Source of the DNA: Algoriphagus terrigena DSM 22685
GTDB lineage: Bacteria; Bacteroidota; Bacteroidia; Cytophagales; Cyclobacteriaceae
Assembly (NCBI RefSeq): GCF_000429445.1
Contig: NZ_AUBW01000018.1
Location: 1-64,000 of the forward strand
Reading direction: 5' to 3'
Length of the DNA: 64,000 nucleotides
This document shows positions 50,926 to 59,592 of this stretch, in pieces. The translations under genes were made by a program, and so were the position numbers. The notes below the pieces were generated by a model, which saw only the letters and a list, made by a program, of their open reading frames with translations, was not told the origin of the DNA and made no database searches. Numbering within the stretch: position 1 is the stretch's first letter; every line of letters starts with the position of its first letter.

Positions 50926-52698
50926 TTGAGCTTAGAAAAAGAAAAAGAGTCGTCCGGCGAGATCGTCGATATGAAAGTGCTGAAGCAGCTCTACTCTTTC
51001 GTAAAGCCCTATAAAAAACAGTTTTACTTCCTGGTCTTTTTGACGGTTGCGATGGCGATCTTGGCGCCTACCCGACCGTATTACATACAGATTGCCATTG
51101 ACGACTACATCGCTTTGGGCGATTCGGTTGGGTTGATCCGCATCATCTATATCCTTGTCGGATTGATGGTCTTGCAGGCCATTGTGCAGTGGGCCCACAC
51201 CTACTATTCGGGCTGGATCGGCCAGGTCATCATCAAGGATATCCGGGTGAGACTGTATAAGCACCTGCTGAAGCTCCGTCTGAAATTCTTTGACAATACG
51301 CCCATCGGCAGATTGGTCACCCGAAACGTCTCGGATATCGAAACACTCGCCGACGTCTTCAGTGAAGGTCTGGCAGCGATCATCGGAGACTTGCTACAGA
51401 TTATCACGATCCTTGGCGTGATGTTCTACATCGATTGGAAATTGACTCTGGTCAGCCTCAGCACGCTTCCGCTTTTGATAATTTCCACTTATGTATTCAA
51501 GGAGAAAATCAAGGTTACGTTTAACGACGTGAGAAACGCCGTGTCCAATCTCAATTCGTTCCTCCAGGAACACATCACCGGGATGAACATCGTGCAGATC
51601 TTCAACCGTGAAAAGCGGGAGTTTGAGAAATTCAAAGAAATCAACCGGGAACATCGATCGGCTCATATCCGGTCAGTCCTCTACTATTCTGTCTATTTTC
51701 CTGTCGCTGAAATCATCCAAGCGATCGGCATTGGACTGGTCGTGTGGTATGGTGCTGTGGGCGTCCTGGGTTTGGATCTCCAGATCGGAGTTCTGATCTC
51801 TTTTATCATGTACCTCCAGCTTTTCTTCAGACCGATTCGCATGATTGCTGACCGCTTTAACACGCTCCAAATGGGCGTGGTGAGTTCTTCAAGAATCTTC
51901 AAACTTCTCGCCAGTACAGAACATATCGCCAACGAAGGCAGCTACAATCCCGCAAAAATCAAGGGTAATCTGAAATTGGAAAATGTCTGGTTTGCCTACA
52001 TCGATGATGACTACGTCCTGAAAAACATCAATTTCGAGGTCAAGGCTGGCGAAACCATCGCTTTGGTCGGAGCCACTGGAGCCGGAAAATCCTCGATCAT
52101 CAACCTGATTTCCAGATTCTATGAAATCAACCAAGGGCAGATCTTGATTGACGGCACAGATATCAAGGAATACGATCTGGGAACGCTGCGCAAGCATATC
52201 GGGGTGGTGCTTCAGGATGTTTTCCTGTTTTCCAACAGCATCTATCACAATATTACGCTGGGAAATCCGTCCATTACTAGGGAACAGGTGCTGGAAGCAG
52301 CAGAGAACGTCGGCGCACGAAAGTTCATCGAGCGGCTACCCGGAGGACTCGACTACAACGTAATGGAGCGTGGAGCAACCCTCTCGGTAGGTCAGCGTCA
52401 GCTGATTTCCTTCGTTCGGGCGATGGTCTACAATCCGGAAATCCTGATCTTGGACGAAGCTACCTCTTCGGTAGATTCCGAAACTGAAGAACTGATCCAA
52501 GAATCAACCGAAAAAATGATGACTGGAAGAACTTCCATCGTCATCGCGCACCGACTCTCCACCATCCAGAAAGCCGACAAAATCATTGTCTTGCACAAAG
52601 GAGAGATCGTCGAAACCGGAACACACGACTCCCTGCTCGAGCTGGGAGGACACTATACCCAGCTCCACCAGATGCAACTTAAAATGATGGCTATATAG
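50926..52698 (+). CDS. ABC exporter, fused membrane and ATPase domains
   Basis: 590 residues: six membrane helices in the first ~320 residues, then the ATPase domain with Walker A GATGAGKSSI, signature LSVGQRQL, Walker B ILILDEATSSVD and switch His in AHRLST. It works as a dimer of this half-transporter. Such proteins export lipids, drugs or peptides; the substrate is unknown. Start: TTG 50926 (6 bases after truA) or ATG 50971 (MKVLKQLYSF); both keep the domains intact. Confidence 0.92.
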   Translation: MSLEKEKESSGEIVDMKVLKQLYSFVKPYKKQFYFLVFLTVAMAILAPTRPYYIQIAIDDYIALGDSVGLIRIIYILVGLMVLQAIVQWAHTYYSGWIGQVIIKDIRVRLYKHLLKLRLKFFDNTPIGRLVTRNVSDIETLADVFSEGLAAIIGDLLQIITILGVMFYIDWKLTLVSLSTLPLLIISTYVFKEKIKVTFNDVRNAVSNLNSFLQEHITGMNIVQIFNREKREFEKFKEINREHRSAHIRSVLYYSVYFPVAEIIQAIGIGLVVWYGAVGVLGLDLQIGVLISFIMYLQLFFRPIRMIADRFNTLQMGVVSSSRIFKLLASTEHIANEGSYNPAKIKGNLKLENVWFAYIDDDYVLKNINFEVKAGETIALVGATGAGKSSIINLISRFYEINQGQILIDGTDIKEYDLGTLRKHIGVVLQDVFLFSNSIYHNITLGNPSITREQVLEAAENVGARKFIERLPGGLDYNVMERGATLSVGQRQLISFVRAMVYNPEILILDEATSSVDSETEELIQESTEKMMTGRTSIVIAHRLSTIQKADKIIVLHKGEIVETGTHDSLLELGGHYTQLHQMQLKMMAI

Positions 52699-52733
52699 CC
52701 TGTTAACGAACTATTCACCCAAATTTTACTCCA

Positions 52734-53321
52734 TTGAAATACCGCTTCATCGTACTCTTCGCCCTCCTTCCCTTTTTTAGTTTTGCTCAGGAAAGAGGAA
52801 TTGGAATTCGGCTTGGTGAGCCGCTGTCATTGACCTACAAGGACTTCATCGAAGATTATCTTTCCTATGAGGTCATGATCGGGATGGCTGGCGTGAACAA
52901 TTCGGATTATTATCGAAAAGACTTCGAAAATAATCCTCCCGCGTCCAACTCATTTTATCAAAGCCATTCGGCAAGCAAAGGTGTCTCTATCAATGCAAGA
53001 GTAGCTTTGAATGAAGACATCACCGATGTGTTTGAAATCACACAGGGGTATCTGCTTGGCTATGCCGGCGCCGGGGTGCAGATCCGGACGACCAACGTGA
53101 ACTACAGCTATTTCCAAAACATTGCCAGTTCGGCCACTCAACCGCTGCTGACGGAAGACCGGACGAATTTTGACTTTGGGCCGGAAGCATTCGCTGGGGC
53201 AGAGTATTATTTTGACGAAACTCCGATCAGCGTCTTTGCCGAGGTTGGGATGTTTTTGGAATTGATCGATCGGGTCAACATCAAAGGTCAGGGTGGGATC
53301 GGTGTGCGCTACCTCTTCTAG
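52734..53321 (+). CDS. Small secreted, probable outer-membrane beta-barrel protein
   Basis: 195 residues with a signal peptide (LLPFFSFAQ), then RGIGIRLGEPLSLTYKDFIEDYLSYEVMIGMAG, a pattern of small barrel proteins, and a last strand GGIGVRYLF with terminal Phe. Start is TTG at 52734, the only start before the signal peptide. It follows the ABC exporter by 35 bases and precedes a second small exported protein by 3 bases. No substrate can be inferred. Confidence 0.78.
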   Translation: MKYRFIVLFALLPFFSFAQERGIGIRLGEPLSLTYKDFIEDYLSYEVMIGMAGVNNSDYYRKDFENNPPASNSFYQSHSASKGVSINARVALNEDITDVFEITQGYLLGYAGAGVQIRTTNVNYSYFQNIASSATQPLLTEDRTNFDFGPEAFAGAEYYFDETPISVFAEVGMFLELIDRVNIKGQGGIGVRYLF

Positions 53322-53324
53322 GAA

Positions 53325-53837
53325 ATGAAAAAGATCGGAATCGCAACCTCGGTTTTGCTGACCGTTGTGGTGATTAGCTATTTTGCTTTTAACGGGCTTG
53401 GCGGAAACAACCCCATTGTGATTGAGCTAATGAACAGCAATCCGCCAAATCTCGCAGGCAAAACCTATCGGGGCACTCCTCAAGACAAGAAGCTGGGGGA
53501 AACTTTTAACTCCATCGAATCCCTGCTGGCACTTCACCCCGGAAAAAAAGTCCACACGATCTACTATGTGGAACCTGCTGGGAAACTGGACACTATGGAG
53601 GTTTTCGTGGGATTGGATTTGCCATTTGCTCCAGCAGAGTTAGAAGCCAAACACTTTACAGAGAGCCGCTACCTCCTCGCCACGATCAAGTCAAACAGGT
53701 GGGTCATGCCCGGGCCGGACGAGGTAAAACAGACCCTGCAAGACTTCGCGAAAGAAAACAAGGTGACTTTAAGCGGGATTTTTATCGACAAGATTGTCGA
53801 CGACTCTGAGGTGCAAGTGATCGCCCCGATCAAATAA
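53325..53837 (+). CDS. Membrane-anchored protein with GyrI-like domain (tentative)
   Basis: 170 residues: an N-terminal membrane helix (about 5-26) with no cleavage site, then about 130 residues with KTYRGTPQDKKLGETFNSIESLL, HTIYYVEPAGKLDTMEVFVGLDL and ESRYLLATIKSNRWVMPGPDEV, a strand-helix order reminiscent of GyrI-like small-molecule-binding domains. The assignment is from pattern only. It is 3 bases after the barrel gene, so they are co-transcribed. Confidence 0.6.
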   Translation: MKKIGIATSVLLTVVVISYFAFNGLGGNNPIVIELMNSNPPNLAGKTYRGTPQDKKLGETFNSIESLLALHPGKKVHTIYYVEPAGKLDTMEVFVGLDLPFAPAELEAKHFTESRYLLATIKSNRWVMPGPDEVKQTLQDFAKENKVTLSGIFIDKIVDDSEVQVIAPIK

Positions 53838-53911
53838 GGAAAGATTTGGGTTTTATTAACCAACCTTGGCACGGAACCTGCCGTGAAAGGTGAAAAGCTA
53901 ACTCAACTATT

Positions 53912-54445
53912 ATGAATAAAATCTATTCAATGCTCGCTCTGATCGGCCTGATAGCCTTTCAAGCTTGTGAAGGGCCAGAAGGCCCGATCGGACCTCCAGG
54001 CCCAGAAGGCGAGCCCGGCATTAACATTGTCTCTGAAGTTTTTGAGGTCGATGCCGATTTCAATGCCGAAAATGGCTATGCGGCCATCTTCGATTTCGAC
54101 CCGGCAATAGTTGAAAGTGATGTGGTATTAGCCTTTATCGAGTGGGAGAAATCTGGCGAGAGCTCCGTTTGGAGAGCTTTACCTCAGACTTATTTTTTCG
54201 AGCAAGGTGTTTTGATCTACAACCATGACTTCACCAGCACCGATTTTAGACTATTTCTGGACGGACCACTGGATTATTCCCAATTGAGCGCGGATTGGAC
54301 ACAGGATCAGACTTTCCGAATCGTAATTGTTCCAGGCGATTTTGCTGGAGCCAGAATAGATTTCACCAACTATGAAGCAGTCACTGAGATGCTGGGAGTC
54401 GACGAGGAGGATTTTCACAAAGTGCAGTTAAAACAAAAAAATTAA
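53912..54445 (+). CDS. Lipoprotein with a short collagen-like stretch
   Basis: 177 residues: lipobox AFQAC (Cys19), directly followed by five Gly-X-Y triplets (GPEGPIGPPGPEGEPG, 21-36), then a beta-rich domain of about 130 residues (EVDADFNAENGYAAIFDFD ...). Short collagen-like tracts next to a lipid anchor are frequent in Bacteroidota surface lipoproteins and may act as stiff stalks. The rest is not recognised. It ends with a hairpin at 54469-54492. Confidence 0.8.
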   Translation: MNKIYSMLALIGLIAFQACEGPEGPIGPPGPEGEPGINIVSEVFEVDADFNAENGYAAIFDFDPAIVESDVVLAFIEWEKSGESSVWRALPQTYFFEQGVLIYNHDFTSTDFRLFLDGPLDYSQLSADWTQDQTFRIVIVPGDFAGARIDFTNYEAVTEMLGVDEEDFHKVQLKQKN

Positions 54446-54468
54446 GATTAAACCAACTATACCACATG

Positions 54469-54492
54469 CAAAGCCCGGAAATCCGGGCTTTG
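54469..54492 (+). terminator. Terminator of the collagen-like lipoprotein gene
   Basis: CAAAGCCCGGA / TCCGGGCTTTG, with a 2-base centre (effective loop about 4-6 bases), followed by TTGTTTTT. Confidence 0.8.
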
Positions 54493-54514
54493 TTGTTTTT
54501 ATTCATTCAGCGAT

Positions 54515-54545
54515 TCTGCCAAAAATAATTTGGCGCTTATCTTTG
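54515..54545 (+). promoter_or_regulatory. Housekeeping promoter of hemE, implying a leaderless mRNA
   Basis: TCTG (54515-54518), a 19-base spacer and TATCTTTG (54538-54545). The -7 box ends 4 bases before the hemE ATG (54550), so transcription should begin at or next to the start codon. Confidence 0.65.
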
Positions 54546-54549
54546 CAGC

Positions 54550-55575
54550 ATGCAACTCAAAAATGATCTACTGCTCCGGGCAGCCAGAGGCGAAAAGACA
54601 GAACGAACTCCAGTTTGGCTGATGAGGCAGGCTGGTCGGATACTCCCCGAGTACCGCGCTGTCCGTGACTCCGTCAGTGGATTTATCGAACTGGCCCAGA
54701 CACCCGAACTTGCCGCTGAGGTCACCATCCAGCCGGTGGATCTTTTGGGAGTAGACGCTGCCATCATCTTCTCGGACATCTTAGTCATCCCCGAAGCCAT
54801 GGGCTTGCCTTACGAGATGGTCGAAAAACGAGGCCCTTGGTTTCCAGAGACCGTTCGGACGGAGTCAGACCTGAAAAAACTGCGGGTAGCAGACGGAGAA
54901 AACGATCTCAAATACGTGATTGATGCTATCCAGATTACAAAAAAAGCGCTGAACGGCCGGGTTCCTTTGATCGGCTTTGCCGGAGCTCCCTGGACTATTT
55001 TTGCGTACATGGTCGAGGGAAGCGGCAGCAAGACGTTTTCCAAATCCAGAGAGAAACTTTACCGCGATCCTGTATTTTCCCACAAACTTTTGCAGCTGAT
55101 CACGGACTCCACGATCAACTACCTCAAAGCACAGATACGTGCCGGGGCCAATCTGGTGCAGATCTTCGACAGCTGGGCGGGGATCTTGGGACCAGAGCAA
55201 TACCGGGAATTTTCACTAAAATACATCTCACAGATCTGCGATGCGATCACGGAAGTGCCAGTGACAGTTTTTGCGAAAGGCGCCTTTTTCGCGCGTGAAG
55301 AGATGGGCCAGCTCAATTGTGAGACGGTCGGACTGGACTGGAATATGGGAATTGCAGAATCCCGACGACTGATCGGTGGTGAAAAAACGCTTCAGGGAAA
55401 TCTAGATCCAGCCGCTCTCTATGGAAATCCAGATCAAGTACGTGCTGCGACCATCGAAATGATGGAGCAATTCCGTGGATCACGACACATTGCCAATCTC
55501 GGTCATGGGGTCTATCCAGACATCGACCCGGAAATGGTCAAAGTATTCATTCAAACCGTAAAGGAATTTAAGTAA
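54550..55575 (+). CDS. hemE: Uroporphyrinogen decarboxylase
   Basis: It removes four carboxyl groups from uroporphyrinogen III to give coproporphyrinogen III in heme synthesis. 341 residues with the N-terminal signature [34 protein letters not shown], the catalytic-site [17 protein letters not shown], and the closing [13 protein letters not shown]. Full length. A promoter ends 4 bases upstream. It converges with the MOSC gene, with 4 bases between. Confidence 0.97.
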   Translation: MQLKNDLLLRAARGEKTERTPVWLMRQAGRILPEYRAVRDSVSGFIELAQTPELAAEVTIQPVDLLGVDAAIIFSDILVIPEAMGLPYEMVEKRGPWFPETVRTESDLKKLRVADGENDLKYVIDAIQITKKALNGRVPLIGFAGAPWTIFAYMVEGSGSKTFSKSREKLYRDPVFSHKLLQLITDSTINYLKAQIRAGANLVQIFDSWAGILGPEQYREFSLKYISQICDAITEVPVTVFAKGAFFAREEMGQLNCETVGLDWNMGIAESRRLIGGEKTLQGNLDPAALYGNPDQVRAATIEMMEQFRGSRHIANLGHGVYPDIDPEMVKVFIQTVKEFK

Positions 55576-55579
55576 TCGG

Positions 55580-56386
55580 CTATCGTTCGCTGATCACATC
55601 GCCGACTTTCACGGTGCCCGACTGCAGCGCAACTACGTTTTGTCCGAAATAAACTTTACCATTGATAGTACGATAAGAGGAAAGGGTCTTTAACGGCTCT
55701 TTTCCTTTTTCACCGGTTGCCTGATCCACCGTGGTCATTACACAACGGGCACAGGGTTTCACAATTTCAAATTCCAGCTCACCGATTTTTATCTTTCGAA
55801 GAGAATCCTCCAAATATGGGCTTCCCCCGGAGAAGACAATATTGGGACGGAAGCGATTCATAGGGACCGGACTTGCCAATCTGGAATTGAGATCGTCTAG
55901 CGACTCTTGTCCAATCAACAGGTAAGGCATTCCGTCCGCAAAGCTGACAGATTCCGAATGGACAGCATATTTCGGGTTGACTTTTCGGTGAGTGGCCTCC
56001 GGCATGATCACCAAGCTTACTTCGAAGCCCAAAAAGTCCGAAAACCAAAGATTCAGATCCGGATGAACGATCTTTGCCAAGACCTGATCATCCCAAATCG
56101 TCACCATCAACTCCGGGCCCGTGGCTAGGTCAAAGGGGATTTCCACGGACATTCCAGCCATTGTGTTATGGAAGACTTTCAATCCCTTTTCCCCCAGATC
56201 GACCTGCAAAAGCGCCAACTTAGGGTGTTTGCGCTGCGTGATAAAAACACCCTCGGCATCCACGAGCATCCATCGCCGGTCGTACCGAAATCCCCTTTCC
56301 TCGACCACGGCTTCTGACAGTCTGATACCGCCTAGCGACTTGATGGGATAAATAAAAATATCCTGAACGATGAGTAGTTGTTCCAT
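55580..56386 (-). CDS. MOSC domain protein (MOSC N-terminal plus MOSC)
   Basis: 268 residues: an N-terminal beta-barrel domain (IFIYPIKSLGGIRLSEAVVEERGFRYDRRWMLVD) and a MOSC domain with the conserved cysteine in KPCARCVMTTVDQ. Relatives such as YcbX and mARC use the molybdenum cofactor to reduce N-hydroxylated compounds. Sequence suggests a role of that type, but no redox partner is adjacent. The protein is YcbX-like without the C-terminal ferredoxin domain. Confidence 0.87.
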   Translation of the reverse strand: MEQLLIVQDIFIYPIKSLGGIRLSEAVVEERGFRYDRRWMLVDAEGVFITQRKHPKLALLQVDLGEKGLKVFHNTMAGMSVEIPFDLATGPELMVTIWDDQVLAKIVHPDLNLWFSDFLGFEVSLVIMPEATHRKVNPKYAVHSESVSFADGMPYLLIGQESLDDLNSRLASPVPMNRFRPNIVFSGGSPYLEDSLRKIKIGELEFEIVKPCARCVMTTVDQATGEKGKEPLKTLSSYRTINGKVYFGQNVVALQSGTVKVGDVISER

Positions 56387-56418
56387 TCCTTAAAAATAGA
56401 ACAAATCGGTAAACCGAA

Positions 56419-56583
56419 TCAGCCAAAAAAGAAAAACCTACCCGAGCCCAACGCCTTTAGAAACTGCCACAGCGATGGGAAAACCTCGACATATTGGGCA
56501 AGATGAATCAGCGCCATTCCCATAAGAAGGACAAAAAACCACTTGGCACGGTCTTGATTTCGGGAGGAGGAAAAAAGTCGCAT
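56419..56583 (-). CDS. 54-residue membrane microprotein (tentative)
   Basis: An ATG-started frame of 54 codons: a short basic lead (MRLFSSSRNQDRAK), one hydrophobic helix (about 15-32, WFFVLLMGMALIHLAQ), an amphipathic stretch VEVFPSLWQFLKALGSG and a RFFFFG end. The charge pattern is right for an inner-membrane protein with a cytoplasmic N-terminus. It stands 32 bases upstream of the MOSC gene in the same direction, so it may be its first cistron. The alternative is chance in a gap. Confidence 0.45.
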   Translation of the reverse strand: MRLFSSSRNQDRAKWFFVLLMGMALIHLAQYVEVFPSLWQFLKALGSGRFFFFG

Positions 56584-56756
56584 TACATATAAGATGCAGA
56601 TGGATCAAAAATGGTTGCAAGTAAATTCCCGATTGATGAAAAACCTGCCAAAATAGACAGTACAATCTTCGGCGGGGATGACAATACGATTTTTATGTGT
56701 TAAAATCTATGGCAGTTTATCTGACAAACTGACACCAAATTGCGGGATTTCCCTGG

Positions 56757-56772
56757 TGGCACAGCCCTTGAA
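56757..56772 (+). promoter_or_regulatory. Sigma-54-like promoter of dnaK
   Basis: TGGCACAGCCCTTGAA matches the sigma-54 consensus TGGCACGRNNNTTGCW at all fixed bases except two (A for G at position 7, A for C at position 15). The -24 half is perfect and the spacing is exact. The start would fall near 56782, giving a leader of about 37 bases. A possible activator site (inverted repeat CAGTTT/AAACTG) lies 26 bases upstream. No good TAnnTTTG box is present in this gap. Confidence 0.55.
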
Positions 56773-56818
56773 GAAGGGGGATAGTACAATTAATGCAACT
56801 ATTTAAATCTATATAATC

Positions 56819-58726
56819 ATGGGAAAAATTATAGGCATTGACTTGGGTACCACCAACTCCTGCGTAGCCGTAATGGAGGGTAACGAGCCCGTAGTCATCC
56901 AAAACAGCGAAGGAAGAAGAACCACTCCATCTATCGTGGCCTTCCTTGACAACGGAAACGGGGAACGTAAAGTAGGTGATCCGGCTAAGCGACAAGCAAT
57001 CACCAACCCAGCCAACACTATTTCCTCAGTAAAAAGGTTCATGGGCAAGAAATTCTCTGAAGTTTCTGCCGAGAAAAAACATGCTACCTACAAAGTAGAG
57101 CAAGGCACCAATGACACCGTAGTGGTGAAGATCGGTGATAGATCCTATACTCCACAAGAGCTTTCGGCGATGATCCTTCAGAAGATGAAGAACACCGCGG
57201 AAGACTTCCTGGGACAAACTGTAACTGAAGCGGTCATCACCGTTCCGGCTTATTTCAACGATGCGGAGCGTCAGGCAACCAAAGAAGCTGGACAGATCGC
57301 CGGTCTTGATGTGAAACGTATCATCAACGAGCCAACTGCTGCGGCACTGGCATACGGAATGGACAAGAAGCACCAAGACATGAAGATCGCGGTGTATGAC
57401 CTTGGTGGTGGTACATTCGATATTTCCATCCTCGAATTGGGCGATGGTGTATTCGAAGTGAAATCTACCAACGGCGACGTACACTTGGGTGGAGACGACT
57501 TTGACCAAGTCATCATTGACTGGTTGGCTTCTGAATTTCAAGCCGAGGAACAAATCGACTTGAGAAAAGATCCGATGGCACTTCAGAGATTGAAAGAAGC
57601 TGCTGAAAAAGCCAAGATTGAGCTTTCGAGCTCTGCCTCTACCGAAATCAACTTGCCGTACATCACAGCAACTCAGACAGGCCCAAAACACCTGGTTAGA
57701 AATCTGAGCAGAGCGAAGTTCGAGCAACTGTCAGAATCCTTGGTGAAAAGATCTATGGATCCATGCATCAAGGCCTTGAAAGATGCCGGGCTGACCGCAG
57801 CTGACATCGATGAGGTAATCCTCGTCGGTGGTTCTACCAGAATCCCGAGAATACAAGAAGAGGTCGAAAAATTCTTCGGAAAAAAACCTTCCAAGGGTGT
57901 AAACCCTGACGAAGTAGTGGCAATCGGTGCTGCAATCCAAGGCGGTGTGTTGACTGGCGAGGTAAAGGATGTCCTTCTTTTGGATGTGACTCCACTATCT
58001 CTGGGAATCGAAACTATGGGCGGTGTATTCACTAAGCTCATCGAATCCAACAGCACCATTCCGACCAAAAAATCAGAAGTGTTCTCTACCGCGGTAGACA
58101 ATCAGCCTGCCGTGGACATCCACGTACTTCAGGGCGAAAGACCGTTGGCAAAAGACAACCGTTCCATCGGGAAATTCCAACTGTCTGACATTCCACCTGC
58201 ACAACGTGGCACTCCTCAGATTGAGGTGACATTTGACATCGATGCTAACGGTATCTTGAGCGTGTCAGCCAAAGACAAGGGAACAGGAAAAGAGCAGAAG
58301 ATTAAGATCGAGGCATCTTCCGGACTTTCTCAGGATGACATCGAAAGAATGAAGCGTGAAGCAGAAGTAAATGCTGCTTCTGACAAGGCCGAAAAGGAAA
58401 AAATCGAGAAACTTAACCAAGCGGACAGCTTGATCTTCCAGACTGAAAAGCAATTGAAGGAATTCGGAGACAAAATTTCCGAAGGAAACAAAGCGAATAT
58501 CACGACTGCTCTGGATACCTTAAAGTCAGCCCACGGTTCTCAAAACATAGACGGCATCGACGCTGCAATGGCAGAATTGAACAAAGCATGGGAGGCTTCC
58601 TCTCAGGAGATGTACAATGCAGGCCAAGGTGGCGGTGCTCAGCCAGGCCCTGAAGCCAGTGCTGACAACGCCGGCGATGGCGTGTCTGATGTAGACTACG
58701 AAGAAGTAAGCGAGGACAAAAAATAA
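56819..58726 (+). CDS. dnaK: Chaperone protein DnaK (Hsp70)
   Basis: 635 residues: ATPase domain with [32 protein letters not shown], and [11 protein letters not shown]; the interdomain linker [15 protein letters not shown]; the peptide-binding domain; and an acidic tail ending EEVSEDKK. All landmarks are intact. It is transcribed alone: dnaJ and grpE are not adjacent. The promoter region looks sigma-54-like rather than housekeeping or CIRCE/HrcA-controlled. Confidence 0.98.
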   Translation: MGKIIGIDLGTTNSCVAVMEGNEPVVIQNSEGRRTTPSIVAFLDNGNGERKVGDPAKRQAITNPANTISSVKRFMGKKFSEVSAEKKHATYKVEQGTNDTVVVKIGDRSYTPQELSAMILQKMKNTAEDFLGQTVTEAVITVPAYFNDAERQATKEAGQIAGLDVKRIINEPTAAALAYGMDKKHQDMKIAVYDLGGGTFDISILELGDGVFEVKSTNGDVHLGGDDFDQVIIDWLASEFQAEEQIDLRKDPMALQRLKEAAEKAKIELSSSASTEINLPYITATQTGPKHLVRNLSRAKFEQLSESLVKRSMDPCIKALKDAGLTAADIDEVILVGGSTRIPRIQEEVEKFFGKKPSKGVNPDEVVAIGAAIQGGVLTGEVKDVLLLDVTPLSLGIETMGGVFTKLIESNSTIPTKKSEVFSTAVDNQPAVDIHVLQGERPLAKDNRSIGKFQLSDIPPAQRGTPQIEVTFDIDANGILSVSAKDKGTGKEQKIKIEASSGLSQDDIERMKREAEVNAASDKAEKEKIEKLNQADSLIFQTEKQLKEFGDKISEGNKANITTALDTLKSAHGSQNIDGIDAAMAELNKAWEASSQEMYNAGQGGGAQPGPEASADNAGDGVSDVDYEEVSEDKK

Positions 58727-58749
58727 TCCAAGCGGATCCCCAATTACAG

Positions 58750-58775
58750 CGGCATCTGTTTCCGAACAGGTGCCG
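58750..58775 (+). terminator. Terminator of dnaK
   Basis: An 11-bp stem CGGCATCTGTT / AACAGGTGCCG (one G-T pair) with loop TCCG is followed by TTCTTTATT. Confidence 0.82.
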
Positions 58776-58855
58776 TTCTTTATTCAGAGCCAAGAATCAC
58801 GATCTCAAAATCAAGACTCTTGGCTCTTTATCCTTTGACACAATCCATTAGCGAA

Positions 58856-59230
58856 ATGCAACTGACAGCAGAAAACAAACTGAAGAAATTGATCCTGGTG
58901 GGCGATCGGGTATTGATCCGATTGAAAAAACCGAATGAAAAAACCGGCTCGGGACTTTACCTTCCTCCAGGTGTGCAGGAAAAGGAAAAAGTGCAGCAAG
59001 GGTACATCATCAAAGCAGGTCCAGGCTATCCGATTCCGATGCCAACGGAGGACAGCGAGCCTTGGATGGATCAGGAGGAAAAGGTCAAATACATGCCACT
59101 ACAAGCTAAGGAGGGAGATCTTGCAATATTCCTTCTGTCGGGCGCCCATGAAGTGGTCTACGAAAATGAAAAGTACTTTATCATCTCACAGGGATCAATC
59201 CTGATGCTTGAGCGGGAAACAGAATTATAA
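58856..59230 (+). CDS. GroES-like co-chaperonin family protein
   Basis: 124 residues covering a Cpn10 fold: LILVGDRVLIRLKKPNEKTGSGLYLPPGVQEKEKVQQGYIIKAGPG, with the mobile-loop region GSGLYLPP, then an insert PIPMPTEDSEPWMDQEEK longer than in true GroES, and a last strand EKYFIISQGSILMLE. No groEL is adjacent. True GroES is about 92-100 residues, so this is a diverged relative, perhaps not a GroEL cap. Start: ATG 58856; a TTG 12 codons earlier is open. Ends at a strong hairpin. Confidence 0.8.
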   Translation: MQLTAENKLKKLILVGDRVLIRLKKPNEKTGSGLYLPPGVQEKEKVQQGYIIKAGPGYPIPMPTEDSEPWMDQEEKVKYMPLQAKEGDLAIFLLSGAHEVVYENEKYFIISQGSILMLERETEL

Positions 59231-59264
59231 AAAAAGAGCCCCGAAAAATTTCGGGGCTCTTTTT
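59231..59264. terminator. Bidirectional terminator
   Basis: The stem AAAAAGAGCCCCGAAA / TTTCGGGGCTCTTTTT with a 2-base centre has long A and T runs on both sides. It lies between the GroES-like gene (plus) and the small secreted protein gene (minus). Confidence 0.92.
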
Positions 59265-59304
59265 TTAATCAACAGTTTCGAACTGCAATTTGAGCAGCTC
59301 AGGT

Positions 59305-59592
59305 TTATTTATCCCAAGGGTTTCGATTTTTTGCGGCCGGGCCTTTGGGATTATCAACTACATCACGGAAGATTACCTTTGATCTGGAAGACGGTTTACT
59401 CTTCCATACCGGCGTGTTCTTGGAAGCAGGTCCTTGTAGAGTCACAGGACTTGCATCATGAACTAGCGTGGTTCTTGGGCCTTGAACAGTTCCGGGAGCA
59501 GCGTTTTTAAATTTAGGGCCGCTCAGTCTCTCTTGAGAAAATGCCATCGTCGAAAAGACAATCGCCGCAACAAACAGGGTCAACTTTTTCAT
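59305..59592 (-). CDS. Small secreted protein with GPxxKN motifs
   Basis: 95 residues: signal peptide (MKKLTLFVAAIVFSTMAFSQ), then a mature part of about 75 residues rich in Lys, Pro and Gly with the recurring phrases SGPKFKN, QGPRTT, QGPASKNTPVWK and KGPAAKNRNPWDK, that is G-P-x-x-K-N roughly every 18-30 residues. There is no predicted globular fold. Its function is unknown. Start: ATG 59592, where the signal peptide begins. Confidence 0.75.
   Translation of the reverse strand: MKKLTLFVAAIVFSTMAFSQERLSGPKFKNAAPGTVQGPRTTLVHDASPVTLQGPASKNTPVWKSKPSSRSKVIFRDVVDNPKGPAAKNRNPWDK

Larger units (their letters stand above)
56387..56818. other. Intergenic stretch before dnaK with one microprotein gene
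   Basis: 432 bases. The left part holds a 54-codon minus-strand reading frame (56419-56583). The right part (about 56700-56818) is the dnaK promoter region with a CAGTTT/AAACTG inverted repeat (56713-56731) and a sigma-54-like promoter (56757-56772). No CIRCE element is seen. Confidence 0.7.

Noticed and set aside
56700..56818. CIRCE element upstream of dnaK
   Set aside because: No TTAGCACTC-N9-GAGTGCTAA or close variant is present.
57026..57727. 233-codon minus-strand frame opposite dnaK
   Set aside because: Antisense shadow of a highly conserved chaperone gene.
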